A stretch of DNA of 64,000 bases from Pseudomonas sp. GM21 (GTDB taxonomy: Bacteria; Pseudomonadota; Gammaproteobacteria; Pseudomonadales; Pseudomonadaceae), in the NCBI RefSeq assembly GCF_000282215.1, contig NZ_AKJS01000144.1:30459-94458 (forward strand), in the 5' to 3' direction. Position numbers and translations under genes: made by a program. The notes below the pieces were generated by a model that ran no database searches, was not told the DNA's origin, and saw nothing but the letters and a program-made list of their open reading frames with translations. Position 1 is the stretch's first letter. The number at the start of each line of letters is the position of its first letter. Of this stretch, positions 39,738 through 48,759 are shown piece by piece.

Positions 39738-40652
39738 ATGACGACCCGCACCGAGGCCGTAAAAGCCTATCTGCTTAACCTGCAAGACCGTATTTGTGCT
39801 GCGCTGGAAGCCGAAGACGGCGGCACGCACTTCGTCGAAGACGCCTGGACCCGGGCTGCCGGCGGTGGCGGTCGCACCCGTGTGATCGAAAATGGCTCAG
39901 TGATCGAAAAGGGCGGCGTCAACTTTTCCCACGTCTTTGGCAGCGGTCTGCCACCGTCCGCCAGCGCTCATCGCCCGGAATTGGCCGGCCGCGGCTTCGA
40001 AGCCTTGGGCGTGTCGTTGGTCATTCACCCGCATAATCCTCATGTGCCGACTTCCCACGCCAACGTGCGCTTTTTCATTGCTGAAAAAGAGGGTGAGGAA
40101 CCGGTCTGGTGGTTCGGCGGCGGCTTCGATCTGACGCCTTACTACGGCAATGAAGAAGACTGCGTGCACTGGCACCGCGTCGCCGAGCGGGCCTGTGCGC
40201 CGTTCGGTCCGGACGTCTATTCGCGCTACAAAGCCTGGTGCGACAGCTATTTCCACATCAAGCATCGCCACGAGCCACGCGGTATCGGCGGTCTGTTCTT
40301 CGATGACTTGAACGAGTGGGACTTCGACACCAGCTTCGCGTTCTTGCGCGCCATCGGCGATGCCTACATCGATGCGTACCTGCCGATTGTGCAACGCCGC
40401 AAAAATGATGCGTTCACCGCGAAGCAGCGTGAGTTCCAGGAATTCCGTCGCGGCCGCTACGTGGAGTTCAACCTGGTCTACGACCGTGGCACGCTGTTTG
40501 GCCTGCAATCGGGTGGGCGTACCGAGTCGATTCTGATGTCGTTGCCACCGCAAGTGCGCTGGGGCTATGACTGGAAAGCCGAACCGGGCAGCGAAGAAGC
40601 CCGCCTGACCGAGTACTTCCTGCAAGACCGTAATTGGTTGGCCGAGGCCTGA
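39738..40652 (+). CDS. hemF: Oxygen-dependent coproporphyrinogen III oxidase
   Basis: 304 residues from the ATG at 39738, with AAGGTGA upstream. The family signature regions are present: HPHNPHVPTSHANVRFF, GGGFDLTPYY and EFNLVYDRGTLFGLQSGGR. It converts coproporphyrinogen III to protoporphyrinogen IX in aerobic heme synthesis. The longer open frame upstream (from 39570) has no family similarity. It runs 13 nt into aroE. Confidence 0.97.
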   Translation: MTTRTEAVKAYLLNLQDRICAALEAEDGGTHFVEDAWTRAAGGGGRTRVIENGSVIEKGGVNFSHVFGSGLPPSASAHRPELAGRGFEALGVSLVIHPHNPHVPTSHANVRFFIAEKEGEEPVWWFGGGFDLTPYYGNEEDCVHWHRVAERACAPFGPDVYSRYKAWCDSYFHIKHRHEPRGIGGLFFDDLNEWDFDTSFAFLRAIGDAYIDAYLPIVQRRKNDAFTAKQREFQEFRRGRYVEFNLVYDRGTLFGLQSGGRTESILMSLPPQVRWGYDWKAEPGSEEARLTEYFLQDRNWLAEA

Positions 40653-40665
40653 ACGAGGAGTTCTG

Positions 40666-41487
40666 ATGGACCGTTACGTCGTATTCGGTAACCCGATTGG
40701 CCACAGCAAGTCGCCGCTGATCCACCGTTTGTTTGCCGAGCAAACCGCTCAGCAATTGGACTACAGCACCTCGCTGGCGCCGCTCGACGATTTTTCCGAC
40801 TTTGCCCGGGCGTTTTTCCGTGAAGGTCGCGGGGCGAATGTGACGGTGCCGTTCAAGGAAGACGCCTTCCGCCTGGCCGACAGCCTGACGGAACGTGCGC
40901 AGCGGGCCGGTGCGGTAAACACCTTGAGCAAACTCGCCGATGGCACATTGCTGGGCGACAACACTGACGGTGCCGGGCTGGTGCGGGATCTGACGGTCAA
41001 CGCCGGTTTCAGCCTCAAGGGCAAACGCATCCTGCTGCTGGGCGCCGGCGGCGCGGTGCGTGGTGCGCTGGAGCCGCTGCTGGCCCAGCAACCGGCCTCA
41101 GTGGTCATCGCCAACCGCACGGTTGAGAAAGCCGAGTTGCTGGCGGAATTGTTCGCGGATCTGGGACCGGTGTCGGCCAGTGGTTTCGATTGGTTGGAGG
41201 AGTCGGTGGACCTGATCATCAATGCGACATCGGCGAGCCTGTCGGGCGATGTACCGCCCATTGCCGGCAGCTTGATCGAGCCGGGTAAAACCGTCTGCTA
41301 CGACATGATGTATGGCAAGGAGCCGACTTCGTTCTGCCGTTGGGCCACGGAAAATGGCGCGGCCGTCGCGATGGATGGCTTGGGTATGCTCGCGGAACAA
41401 GCGGCGGAAGCCTTCTTCCTGTGGCGCGGCGTGCGCCCGGACACAGCGCCGGTACTGGCTGAACTGCGCCGCCAACTCGCCCTTTAA
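40666..41487 (+). CDS. aroE: Shikimate dehydrogenase (NADP+)
   Basis: 273 residues. The substrate loop NPIGHSKSPLIH, the catalytic lysine in TVPFKEDAF and the NADP-binding GAGGAVRGAL are all seen. It reduces 3-dehydroshikimate in aromatic amino-acid synthesis. It lies 13 nt after hemF with GAGGAG-like spacing, so the two are likely co-transcribed. Confidence 0.97.
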   Translation: MDRYVVFGNPIGHSKSPLIHRLFAEQTAQQLDYSTSLAPLDDFSDFARAFFREGRGANVTVPFKEDAFRLADSLTERAQRAGAVNTLSKLADGTLLGDNTDGAGLVRDLTVNAGFSLKGKRILLLGAGGAVRGALEPLLAQQPASVVIANRTVEKAELLAELFADLGPVSASGFDWLEESVDLIINATSASLSGDVPPIAGSLIEPGKTVCYDMMYGKEPTSFCRWATENGAAVAMDGLGMLAEQAAEAFFLWRGVRPDTAPVLAELRRQLAL

Positions 41488-41509
41488 AAGCAATCGGGGG
41501 CAAGTCGGA

Positions 41510-43078
41510 TCAGTCTTCAAACCGGATCGGGCATTTCTCCGCCCCTTCAAGCTTCCTCAATTCCTCCACTACCTGCGGCCTTGCCCGCCGCAACGTCAGG
41601 CTGCGATCCTGCTTGAGCAGCCGACGCGCTTCCTGATGCAGCATTTCCACCCCTGAATAGTCGATGAAGTTGATCTGCTGCGCCTCGATCACCACCCGCG
41701 CGCCGTGCAGGCGTTGCAAGCGCACTTGCAGGTAATGGCTGGCGCCGAAAAAGATCGACCCACCTACCCGCAAAATGTCTTCATCACCCTCGTGAGAATG
41801 CTGGACGCGCGGTTGCGAGGTGCGTTTGAGGTAGAAGAACAAGGACGCCAGCACCCCGGCGTAGATGGCCGTCTGCAACTCCAGCAGCAACGTGGCGACA
41901 CAGGTTAGCGCCATGACCAGGAACTCGGCGTGGCTGACCCGCCACAAGGCGCGAATACCGCGATGGTCCACCAGTCCCCACGCGATTAACAGAATGCTGC
42001 CAGCCATGGCCGGGATCGGGATGTGGGCGATCAGCTCTGCACCGAAGATCGCGAACAGCGCCACCCACAGGGCTGAAAATACGCCAGCCATCGGTGAACA
42101 GGCCCCCGCGTCGTAGCTCAGGCCCGAGCGAGTAAAGGAACCGGCGGACAGCGAGCCGGAAAAAAACGCCCCGACCATGTTCGATAGGCCCTGGGCTCTG
42201 ACTTCCTGGTTGGCATCGATCAATTGCTGCGAACGGGCCGACAGGGAGCGGGCAATCGACAGACTGGTCACCAGCCCCAACATCCCCACCGCCACTGCGC
42301 TGGGCAGCAAACGCAGGATCAGGTCCAGGTCCAGCGGCAACGGGCTGAAGGGTGGCAAGCGCCCGACAAACGCGCTGACCAACTTCACATGGCCGAACAT
42401 CGCTGGCCAGCACCACACCAGCAATCCGCCCAGAATTAGCGTAATCAGCAAAGTCGGCCAGCGAGGCAGCAACAACTTCAGGACCGCGCCGGCAACGACC
42501 GTCGCCAGGCCCAGCGCCAACGAGGGTTTATCCAAGGCGCCGAGATGCTTGAACAGCATCAAAAAACTGTCCAGCGCCGTGGCCTGGCCGGGCAAGTCCA
42601 GCCCCAGCAGGTTCGGTAGTTGCCCGATGACGATCACCACCGCTGCACCAAAGGTGAAACCCAGCACCACCGAGTGAGAGATGAAATTCACCAGGGCGCC
42701 GAAGCGCAGCAAACCGAGCAACCACTGGAAAATGCCGGCGAGCAACGTCAGAAGCAGGATCAGGGTGACGTAGTCCTCTGACGCGGGAACGGCCAGAGGA
42801 CTGACGCTGGCGTACAAGACGATAGAAATCGCCGCTGTAGGACCGCAGATCAAATGCCACGACGAACCCCAGAGACAAGCAATCAACACCGGGATGATCG
42901 CGGCGTACAAGCCATACTCCGGTGGAAGACCTGCGATCAGTGCATAGGCAATGGATTGCGGCAACGCAAGAATGGCCCCGCTGAGGCCGACGATAAGGTC
43001 ACGCCCGACGCTGGCGCGGGTTTGCCGGGGCAACCAACTGAGGAAGGGGAAGAGAGAATGGCGGCTGGGGAAGGCCAT
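41510..43078 (-). CDS. SulP-family anion transporter with STAS domain
   Basis: 522 residues. About 10-12 membrane helices carry the SulP core (GLSGAILALPQSIAYALIAG, GPTAAISIVLYAS), followed by a cytosolic STAS domain (about 410-515). It transports sulfate or a related anion. Neighbouring genes encode choline sulfatase and a choline-binding protein, and I recall the same order in P. aeruginosa PA0029-PA0032. It may therefore move choline-O-sulfate or the sulfate released from it. The substrate is inference. Confidence 0.88.
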   Translation of the reverse strand: MAFPSRHSLFPFLSWLPRQTRASVGRDLIVGLSGAILALPQSIAYALIAGLPPEYGLYAAIIPVLIACLWGSSWHLICGPTAAISIVLYASVSPLAVPASEDYVTLILLLTLLAGIFQWLLGLLRFGALVNFISHSVVLGFTFGAAVVIVIGQLPNLLGLDLPGQATALDSFLMLFKHLGALDKPSLALGLATVVAGAVLKLLLPRWPTLLITLILGGLLVWCWPAMFGHVKLVSAFVGRLPPFSPLPLDLDLILRLLPSAVAVGMLGLVTSLSIARSLSARSQQLIDANQEVRAQGLSNMVGAFFSGSLSAGSFTRSGLSYDAGACSPMAGVFSALWVALFAIFGAELIAHIPIPAMAGSILLIAWGLVDHRGIRALWRVSHAEFLVMALTCVATLLLELQTAIYAGVLASLFFYLKRTSQPRVQHSHEGDEDILRVGGSIFFGASHYLQVRLQRLHGARVVIEAQQINFIDYSGVEMLHQEARRLLKQDRSLTLRRARPQVVEELRKLEGAEKCPIRFED

Positions 43079-43130
43079 GGGTCTTCTCGGTTGGGGTTTT
43101 GCGCAAGAGTATCAGGACAGACGCTTGTCC

Positions 43131-43219
43131 GATCGTTCCCACGCTCTGCGTGGGAATGCCGCCATGGACGCTCTGCGTCCGCTACGGGATGCATTCCCAC
43201 GCAGAGCGTGGGAACGATC
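43131..43219. repeat. Large palindromic repeat, family A (copy 2)
   Basis: The same outer arms as the 31122-31230 element (GATCGTTCCCACGCTCTGCG... and its reverse complement) but a shorter centre. It lies between the sulP and choX genes, both on the minus strand, and could separate or stabilise their transcripts. Confidence 0.9.
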
Positions 43220-43224
43220 ATGCC

Positions 43225-44145
43225 TTACAACCTGGCTTTGACGGCTGGCAATGCGTCTTTGCCATCTGCGGTCTTCACGCCATCCAGCCATTTATCCAGC
43301 ACCGCCGGGTTGGCCTTGATCCACGCCTTGGCCGCCTGCGCATTGCTGATTTTCTTGTTCACCACTTCAGACATGATGCTGTTCTCCATGTCCTGGGTGA
43401 AACTCAGGTTGGTCAATAGCTTGCCAACGTTCGGACAGGCTTCGGCGTATCCCTTGCGGGTCAAGGTATGAACACTGCCGGTGTCACCGAAATATTTCTC
43501 GCCGCCCTTCAGGTAATGCATTTTCAGCTGCACGTTCATCGGGTGCGGGGTCCAGCCGAGGAAGGTGACGAATTTCTGTTTTTTCACCGCGCGAGACACT
43601 TCGGCCAGCATTGCCTGCTCGCTGGATTCAACCAGTTTCCACTGGCCCATGTCGAAATCATTCTTCTTGATGATCTCCTGCAACGAAATGTTCGCTGGCG
43701 CGCCGGAGCCAATGCCGTAGATTTTCTTGTCGAACTTGTCGGCGAATTTGTTCAGGTCGGCAAAGTCTTGCACCCCCGCGTCCCAGACGTAGTCCGGAAC
43801 CGCTAGCGTGAACTCGGTGCCGTCGAGGTTCTTGGCTAACTGCGTGACATCACCCGTGGCCACGAACTTGTCGTAGAAGCCCTGCTGCGCCGGCATCCAG
43901 TTACCCAGGAACACATCGACCTGCCCATCCTTCAACCCGCCAAAGGTGATCGGCACCGCGAGGGTGTCGACTTTGGCCTTGTAGCCCATGCCATCCAGCA
44001 GAAACCCGGTGATGGCGTTAGTCGCGGCGATGTCGCTCCAGCCAGGGTCGGCCATTTTCACCGTCTCGCAGCTTTGATCGGCATAGGCCGACGCGCTGCC
44101 CAGAGCCAGAAGCCCGACCGTCAGTACTGTGGATAACCTTTGCAT
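43225..44145 (-). CDS. choX: ChoX-like periplasmic choline-binding protein of an ABC transporter
   Basis: 306 residues from the ATG at 44145, with AAGGGGAAG upstream. A signal peptide (about 1-22, ending SASAYA|DQ) is followed by an OpuAC-type glycine betaine/choline-binding fold (KMADPGWSDIAATNAITGFLL, DVFLGNWMPAQ). No permease or ATPase genes are nearby, so it must use a core transporter encoded elsewhere, or act as an orphan binding protein. It lies 16 nt after betC and probably shares its transcript. Confidence 0.9.
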   Translation of the reverse strand: MQRLSTVLTVGLLALGSASAYADQSCETVKMADPGWSDIAATNAITGFLLDGMGYKAKVDTLAVPITFGGLKDGQVDVFLGNWMPAQQGFYDKFVATGDVTQLAKNLDGTEFTLAVPDYVWDAGVQDFADLNKFADKFDKKIYGIGSGAPANISLQEIIKKNDFDMGQWKLVESSEQAMLAEVSRAVKKQKFVTFLGWTPHPMNVQLKMHYLKGGEKYFGDTGSVHTLTRKGYAEACPNVGKLLTNLSFTQDMENSIMSEVVNKKISNAQAAKAWIKANPAVLDKWLDGVKTADGKDALPAVKARL

Positions 44146-44161
44146 GGACTTCCCCTTAGCA

Positions 44162-45676
44162 TTATTGGTTTTGGCAGGGTTGTGGATAACGTGCTTTGCG
44201 CTCCAGATCATCAAGGTCGATGTGGTTGCGCATGTACTGCTGACTGGCGTCCACCAGCGGCTGGTGATCCCAGCTCTTCAGCTTGCCGAGGGTCAACGCA
44301 TCGACAACGAAACGCCGGCGCCGCTGGCTGGCGAGCACTTGTTGGTGAATTGCCGAGATGTTCCATTTGGTGCGTGCTTCAGCGAGAAACTCTCCGAAAA
44401 GTGTACGATGTTGCGGCGATTGGCTGAGTTCTTCCAGTTCGCGCGGATCGTTGTGTACATCGAAGAGTAGGCACGGGTCGTCTTCGCTGTAGATGAATTT
44501 GTAAGCGCCGCGACGGATCATCATCAATGGGCTGATAGTGCCTTCGGCCATGTATTCGCCGAACACTTCGTCGTGACCGCCCTGCCCTTGCAGGTGCGAA
44601 ACCAATGAGCGACCGTCCAGCGGCAAGCCTGGCTCCAGCGAGCCGCCGGCCAGTTCCACAAAGGTGGGCAGCAGGTCGGCGGTGGAAACCGCGGCACTGA
44701 CGCGCCCTGCTCCGAATTGCCCCGGCGCACTGATCAACAGGGGCACGCGGGCGGCCATTTCGTACCAGTGCATTTTGTACCAGAGCCCACGCTCGCCGAG
44801 CATGTCGCCATGGTCGCCGGAGAACACAATGATGGTGTCGTCGATTAGCCCGGTTTCTTCGAGCGTTTGCAGAAGTTTGCCGACGTTACTGTCTATATAG
44901 CTGCACGCACCGAAATAGGCGCGGCGAGCGTCACGAATCTTATCCACAGGCAGCGGCTTGTCCCACAGGTCGTAAACCTTGAGCAAACGCTGGGAGTGAG
45001 GGTCGAGTTCCGTTTGTGCCTGGGTTTCGGGTAACGGGATGTCGGCATCGTCGTACATGTCCCAGAAAGTCTTGGGGATCGTGTACGGATCGTGCGGGTG
45101 GGTCATCGAAACCGTCAGACAAAACGGCTGGTCGCCGTCCTCGCGGATGTGATCAAACAAATATTGCTGGGCCTTGAACACCACCTCTTCGTCGAAATCG
45201 AGCTGATTGGTACGCACGCACAGCCCGGCTTGCAGCACCGATGACATGTTGTGATACCAGGACGGGCGCACATCCGGCTCGTCCCAATTCACCGCCCAAC
45301 CGTAATCGGCGGGGTAAATGTCGCTGGTCAGGCGTTCTTCGTAGCCATGGAGTTGGTCCGGGCCGCAAAAGTGCATCTTGCCCGACAGCGCGGTGCGGTA
45401 GCCGAGGCGACGCAGGTAGTGGGCATAAGTCGGCACGTCGGCGGGGAAATCAGCCGCGTTGTCGTAGGCGCCGATCTTGCTCGGCAACTGGCCGCTGACC
45501 AGGGTGAAACGCGACGGCGCGCACAAGGGGCTGTTGCAATACGCGGCATCGAACACGACGCTTTGGGCGGCGAGGCGGCTGAGATTAGGGAGTTTGATCG
45601 GCGAAGGACCGTAGAACGGCAACATTGGCGCGGCCATTTGATCGGCCATGATGAAGAGAATGTTCTTGCGCTTCAT
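44162..45676 (-). CDS. betC: Choline sulfatase
   Basis: 504 residues from the ATG at 45676; an upstream ATG at 45694 would add MECRDH. Neither has a strong ribosome-binding site. The type I sulfatase signature CAPSR gives the formylglycine Cys52, and metal ligands are in NILFIMADQM and FSGDHGDMLGE. The C-terminal extension (DHQPLVDASQQYMRN) is characteristic of choline sulfatases. It hydrolyses choline-O-sulfate to choline and sulfate. It is divergent from its LysR regulator. Confidence 0.95.
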   Translation of the reverse strand: MKRKNILFIMADQMAAPMLPFYGPSPIKLPNLSRLAAQSVVFDAAYCNSPLCAPSRFTLVSGQLPSKIGAYDNAADFPADVPTYAHYLRRLGYRTALSGKMHFCGPDQLHGYEERLTSDIYPADYGWAVNWDEPDVRPSWYHNMSSVLQAGLCVRTNQLDFDEEVVFKAQQYLFDHIREDGDQPFCLTVSMTHPHDPYTIPKTFWDMYDDADIPLPETQAQTELDPHSQRLLKVYDLWDKPLPVDKIRDARRAYFGACSYIDSNVGKLLQTLEETGLIDDTIIVFSGDHGDMLGERGLWYKMHWYEMAARVPLLISAPGQFGAGRVSAAVSTADLLPTFVELAGGSLEPGLPLDGRSLVSHLQGQGGHDEVFGEYMAEGTISPLMMIRRGAYKFIYSEDDPCLLFDVHNDPRELEELSQSPQHRTLFGEFLAEARTKWNISAIHQQVLASQRRRRFVVDALTLGKLKSWDHQPLVDASQQYMRNHIDLDDLERKARYPQPCQNQ

Positions 45677-45790
45677 GTGATCGCGGCATTCCATAGTGAA
45701 TATTTATGCGAGAGTGCTGCGATCGAGCATGTTACCCAGCCCGTTTGCGGTAAAGCCCATGCCACGCAATGACTAGGATTAGCCCAGCTT

Positions 45791-46741
45791 ATGTATGACG
45801 CCCTTGGTGATCTTTCTCTCGACCTGCTGCGTGTCTTTGAAGCGGCAGCCCGTCATCGCAGCTTCACCGCTGCGGCTGTGGAGCTTGGCACCACGCAGCC
45901 GGCGGTTAGTCAGCAGATCAAACGGTTGGAGGAGCAACTCGGGACTAGGCTGTTTGATCGCATCTACCGGGGCATCGAATTGACAGAAGCCGGGACTATT
46001 CTTTTCGAGCAGGTTCAGCTCGGTTTGCAGAATATCGACGCGGGATTGAGCGCAATCAGCGCGCAGCAGCAACATGAAGTGTTGCAGGTGGCCACCGACT
46101 TTGCCTTCGCTGCGTACTGGCTGATGCCCCGTTTGCACCGCTTTCACCAAGCCAATCCGCAAGTCGATGTCAGCCTGGTCACCAGTGAACGCAATCACAA
46201 CATGTTGCGCACCGATATCGATGTGGCGGTGTTGTTCGGTGACGGACGTTTCAAACAGGGTGAAAGCCATTGGCTGTTTAGCGAAGAAGTGTTTCCGGTC
46301 TGCAGTCCGCTACTACTCAAGGATCGACCCCTTCCCCTGCCGGCTCAGTCACTGTTGGAGTTTCCGTTGCTTCATTTAAGGGGCGAACACAGTAGCAACT
46401 GGTTTGACTGGAGCGGCGTGTTTCGCGAGTTGGGGATAACGTCGGCCCCGGCACCGGGGCAACTGCGCTTTGACAATTACACGTTGCTGATTCAAGCGGC
46501 AATTGGCGGCCAAGGTGTGGCGATTGGCTGGCGGCACCTTGTGGATAACTTGCTGGCGCAGGGTTTGTTATGTCGACCCATCGCGGAGTCCGCAATATCC
46601 AGGCTGGGCTATTACGTGGTCTTGCCCCAGCGAAAACGCCGTGGGGTGTTGATTCAACAGTTTGTGGACTGGTTGATGGCCGAGCAAGCCAGCAGTGCAC
46701 AGTCGCTCAATGGCCTGGCGCTGCCCTCTATCGCTATTTAG
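45791..46741 (+). CDS. LysR-family regulator of choline-sulfate genes (BetR-like)
   Basis: 316 residues. The N-terminal winged helix-turn-helix (LDLLRVFEAAARHRSFTAAA..., residues 7-65) and a substrate-binding effector domain are seen. It is divergent from betC with a 114-nt intergenic region, the usual LysR arrangement, so it probably controls betC-choX. The inducer is likely choline sulfate or choline, by inference. Its 3' end overlaps the convergent neighbour by 4 nt. Confidence 0.92.
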   Translation: MYDALGDLSLDLLRVFEAAARHRSFTAAAVELGTTQPAVSQQIKRLEEQLGTRLFDRIYRGIELTEAGTILFEQVQLGLQNIDAGLSAISAQQQHEVLQVATDFAFAAYWLMPRLHRFHQANPQVDVSLVTSERNHNMLRTDIDVAVLFGDGRFKQGESHWLFSEEVFPVCSPLLLKDRPLPLPAQSLLEFPLLHLRGEHSSNWFDWSGVFRELGITSAPAPGQLRFDNYTLLIQAAIGGQGVAIGWRHLVDNLLAQGLLCRPIAESAISRLGYYVVLPQRKRRGVLIQQFVDWLMAEQASSAQSLNGLALPSIAI

Positions 46742-47400
46742 GGGGCAGCGGCGATGAAGTTAACGTGTTCGCCAACGTGCAAATTCAGCTTTAGTTCATC
46801 GGCAATTCCGACGGCCACGCGGTTCAAGCGTTGAAGCGGTTCGGCCAAACCGGGTTCAAGGCTACTGCTGACATGAATGAAGTGCTCAATCGTCAGGCCG
46901 GAAACGCCGCGAGGTGCGTTGACCAACGTCCAGTGCAAGGTACTGTTTTGCAGAGCTTCGCGGATTTCTTCGTCGGCGTGGCGTTGCAATTGATCTTCAA
47001 TATCCGGATCGTCCAGCAATTCGAAATCACCCACCAGAAACAGCCGCGTAATGCCTGCCGCCTGCATGCCCTCGATCAGCGCATCCACGGCCAGCACTTG
47101 CTCGACGGGGCCGGGCACAATGGTTTTTTCCACATGTTCGCTGTTGAACGGCAACCCGGGTGCGTCCAGCAGGCAGATGACAGCCGAGCAACCCGCCACA
47201 CTTTGTTTAACGCGCTGCGCTTCGAACAGGTCGCCGGTTTTTGTTCGCAGGCCCGGCCGCGGCGCAAGCGCCGTCAGGTCATCGAGAATGGCGATTACTT
47301 CATGTTGGCGCCGCAGCATTTCAGCCATCAGCGCACTGCCGAGGCTACTCATGGCACCATAAAGCACCACTTTTACCACGGGGGTTTCGGCGTTTTTCAT
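46738..47400 (-). CDS. NAD(P)-binding SDR/NmrA-like protein
   Basis: 220 residues from the ATG at 47400 (MKNAETPVVKVVLYGAMSSLGSALMAEML), with AAGGAA upstream; an extension to 47514 in the same frame lacks family features. The Rossmann glycine motif is GAMSSLG near 15-21, similar to proteins of the NAD(P)H-binding atypical SDR family that sense redox state or modify small ligands. No catalytic Tyr-x-x-x-Lys is obvious. Specific function unknown. Confidence 0.8.
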   Translation of the reverse strand: MKNAETPVVKVVLYGAMSSLGSALMAEMLRRQHEVIAILDDLTALAPRPGLRTKTGDLFEAQRVKQSVAGCSAVICLLDAPGLPFNSEHVEKTIVPGPVEQVLAVDALIEGMQAAGITRLFLVGDFELLDDPDIEDQLQRHADEEIREALQNSTLHWTLVNAPRGVSGLTIEHFIHVSSSLEPGLAEPLQRLNRVAVGIADELKLNLHVGEHVNFIAAAP

Positions 47401-47484
47401 GGCTGAAGTTCCTTGTTTCCTACGTATATAGCGTGTGACCTGTGGGAAACGGTGAGGGTTCGACCGGGTTTTAGAGGGATTCAG

Positions 47485-47811
47485 ATGCAGCAGATCAAGG
47501 GTTATCACGCCCATGTGTATTTCGATGCCAGAACAATCGATCAGGCGCGGGCGTTGTGCGAGCAGGCGGCGCAGTTGTTCCCGCTAAAAATGGGGCGCGT
47601 ACACGAACGCCCGGTCGGCCCGCACCCGGACTGGAGCTGCCAGCTGGCGTTCAGCCCCGAACTCATAGGTGAAGTTCTGCCGTGGCTGGCGCTCAACCGC
47701 AAGGGGTTGGTGGTGTTCCTGCACCCGGACACGGGCGACGACTTGCTCGATCACACCGAGCACGCGATCTGGATGGGCGCGATCCGACCGCTGGATCTGT
47801 CTGTTTTCTGA
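47485..47811 (+). CDS. DOPA 4,5-dioxygenase family protein
   Basis: 108 residues from the ATG at 47485 (ribosome-binding GAGGGA). It matches the small DOPA 4,5-dioxygenase family: GYHAHVYFD at 6-14, HERPVGPHPDWSCQLAF, and HPDTGDDLLDHTEHAIWMG with metal-binding histidines. The substrate in pseudomonads is unknown; extradiol cleavage of a catechol is the family reaction. It is divergent from the NAD(P)-binding protein, so they may function together. Confidence 0.88.
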   Translation: MQQIKGYHAHVYFDARTIDQARALCEQAAQLFPLKMGRVHERPVGPHPDWSCQLAFSPELIGEVLPWLALNRKGLVVFLHPDTGDDLLDHTEHAIWMGAIRPLDLSVF

Positions 47812-48213
47812 TCAGATTGTTTCTTGCGCTTCACCGGGTAAATGCTCGTCCAGGTGCAGCCAGGGCAAACGACTGTCGGTCCAGATATGCCGCTCGGCTG
47901 GGGCCAGTTCCGGGTGGTCGAGGGTAGCGATGGTCACGTCGATGCTCTCGGGGCTCAGACGGGTCAGCAGCGCCAGCTGGGCGCCACAGTTCGGGCAGAA
48001 ATAACGCACACAGGTTGAAGAAGAGTCGTACTGCGCAGGTGTGCCTTTCAGCCATTGAAAGGCTGACGCCGGCACGGTGATCCAGGTGGTGACGATTGCG
48101 CCGCTGACCCGTCGGCAGATCGAACAATGACAGTGGGCGATGTCGTGCAACGGTCCGCTGAATTGATAGCGCAGATGGCCGCAGTGGCAGCCGCCGGTGT
48201 GAATACCCAACAT
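47812..48213 (-). CDS. GFA (glutathione-dependent formaldehyde-activating) family zinc protein
   Basis: 133 residues with the CENP-V/GFA zinc signature: CxC at 9-11 (GGCHCG), HCHCSICRR at about 27-35 and CPNCGAQ. The family includes glutathione S-(hydroxymethyl) synthase but most members are uncharacterised. It is convergent with the dioxygenase gene, with the stops adjacent. Confidence 0.9.
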   Translation of the reverse strand: MLGIHTGGCHCGHLRYQFSGPLHDIAHCHCSICRRVSGAIVTTWITVPASAFQWLKGTPAQYDSSSTCVRYFCPNCGAQLALLTRLSPESIDVTIATLDHPELAPAERHIWTDSRLPWLHLDEHLPGEAQETI

Positions 48214-48243
48214 AACAACGCTCCTTTGAGTCAGGAACAGTTA

Positions 48244-48759
48244 TCACACGATCAATCGGTAGTTTCGCGCCTGCTCATCATTGATTACAGCAACTGAATC
48301 TGGATCCAACCCTAGTGTTTTCACGATAGTGCCCATTTCTTTAGCCAGGGCGCTTTGCAAAGGCGCCATGTATTGTTTGGGTGCCCCATTGATCACGAGC
48401 ACGCATTTGAAACCAGCAGCTTGCAAGTCGAACTCTTGAAGAGCTCTTGGAAACTCGTGTATCGCTTCGGGGTGGCGTAGAAGGCGTCCCGCGAAAATGA
48501 TCTGGATCGCGTTAGTCAGCTTTTCCCGGATTTCTCCCATGTATTGATTCAAGCGTTCTCCTTCCCTGGGTACGCTAGTTTTAGCCTCCACAATCCATAC
48601 GCTGGCTATATCCCCAGGTTGCGAGCGCAGAAGAACAAACTCAGGAATTTTCAACCCGTCCTGGATTCTTCTATACAAGCCACTCTGCTCAATTCGAAAG
48701 CAATTTTCTTCCTGGAAGGGGCCAAACCGCATTTCAGACTCTATAAATTCGATACTCAT
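48244..48759 (-). CDS. Small protein with PD-(D/E)xK-nuclease-like motif, partner of the adjacent ATPase
   Basis: 171 residues, not recognised by name. Residues 40-60 (PEFVLLRS, then SVWIVEAK) resemble a PD-(D/E)xK core: an acidic residue (E40), a hydrophobic strand, and ExK (E58-A59-K60). A helical region rich in Gln and Glu follows. The ATG overlaps the stop of the upstream ATPase gene by 4 nt (48756-48759), so the two are translationally coupled. A nuclease effector is a plausible role; this is inference from a short motif. Confidence 0.6.
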   Translation of the reverse strand: MSIEFIESEMRFGPFQEENCFRIEQSGLYRRIQDGLKIPEFVLLRSQPGDIASVWIVEAKTSVPREGERLNQYMGEIREKLTNAIQIIFAGRLLRHPEAIHEFPRALQEFDLQAAGFKCVLVINGAPKQYMAPLQSALAKEMGTIVKTLGLDPDSVAVINDEQARNYRLIV

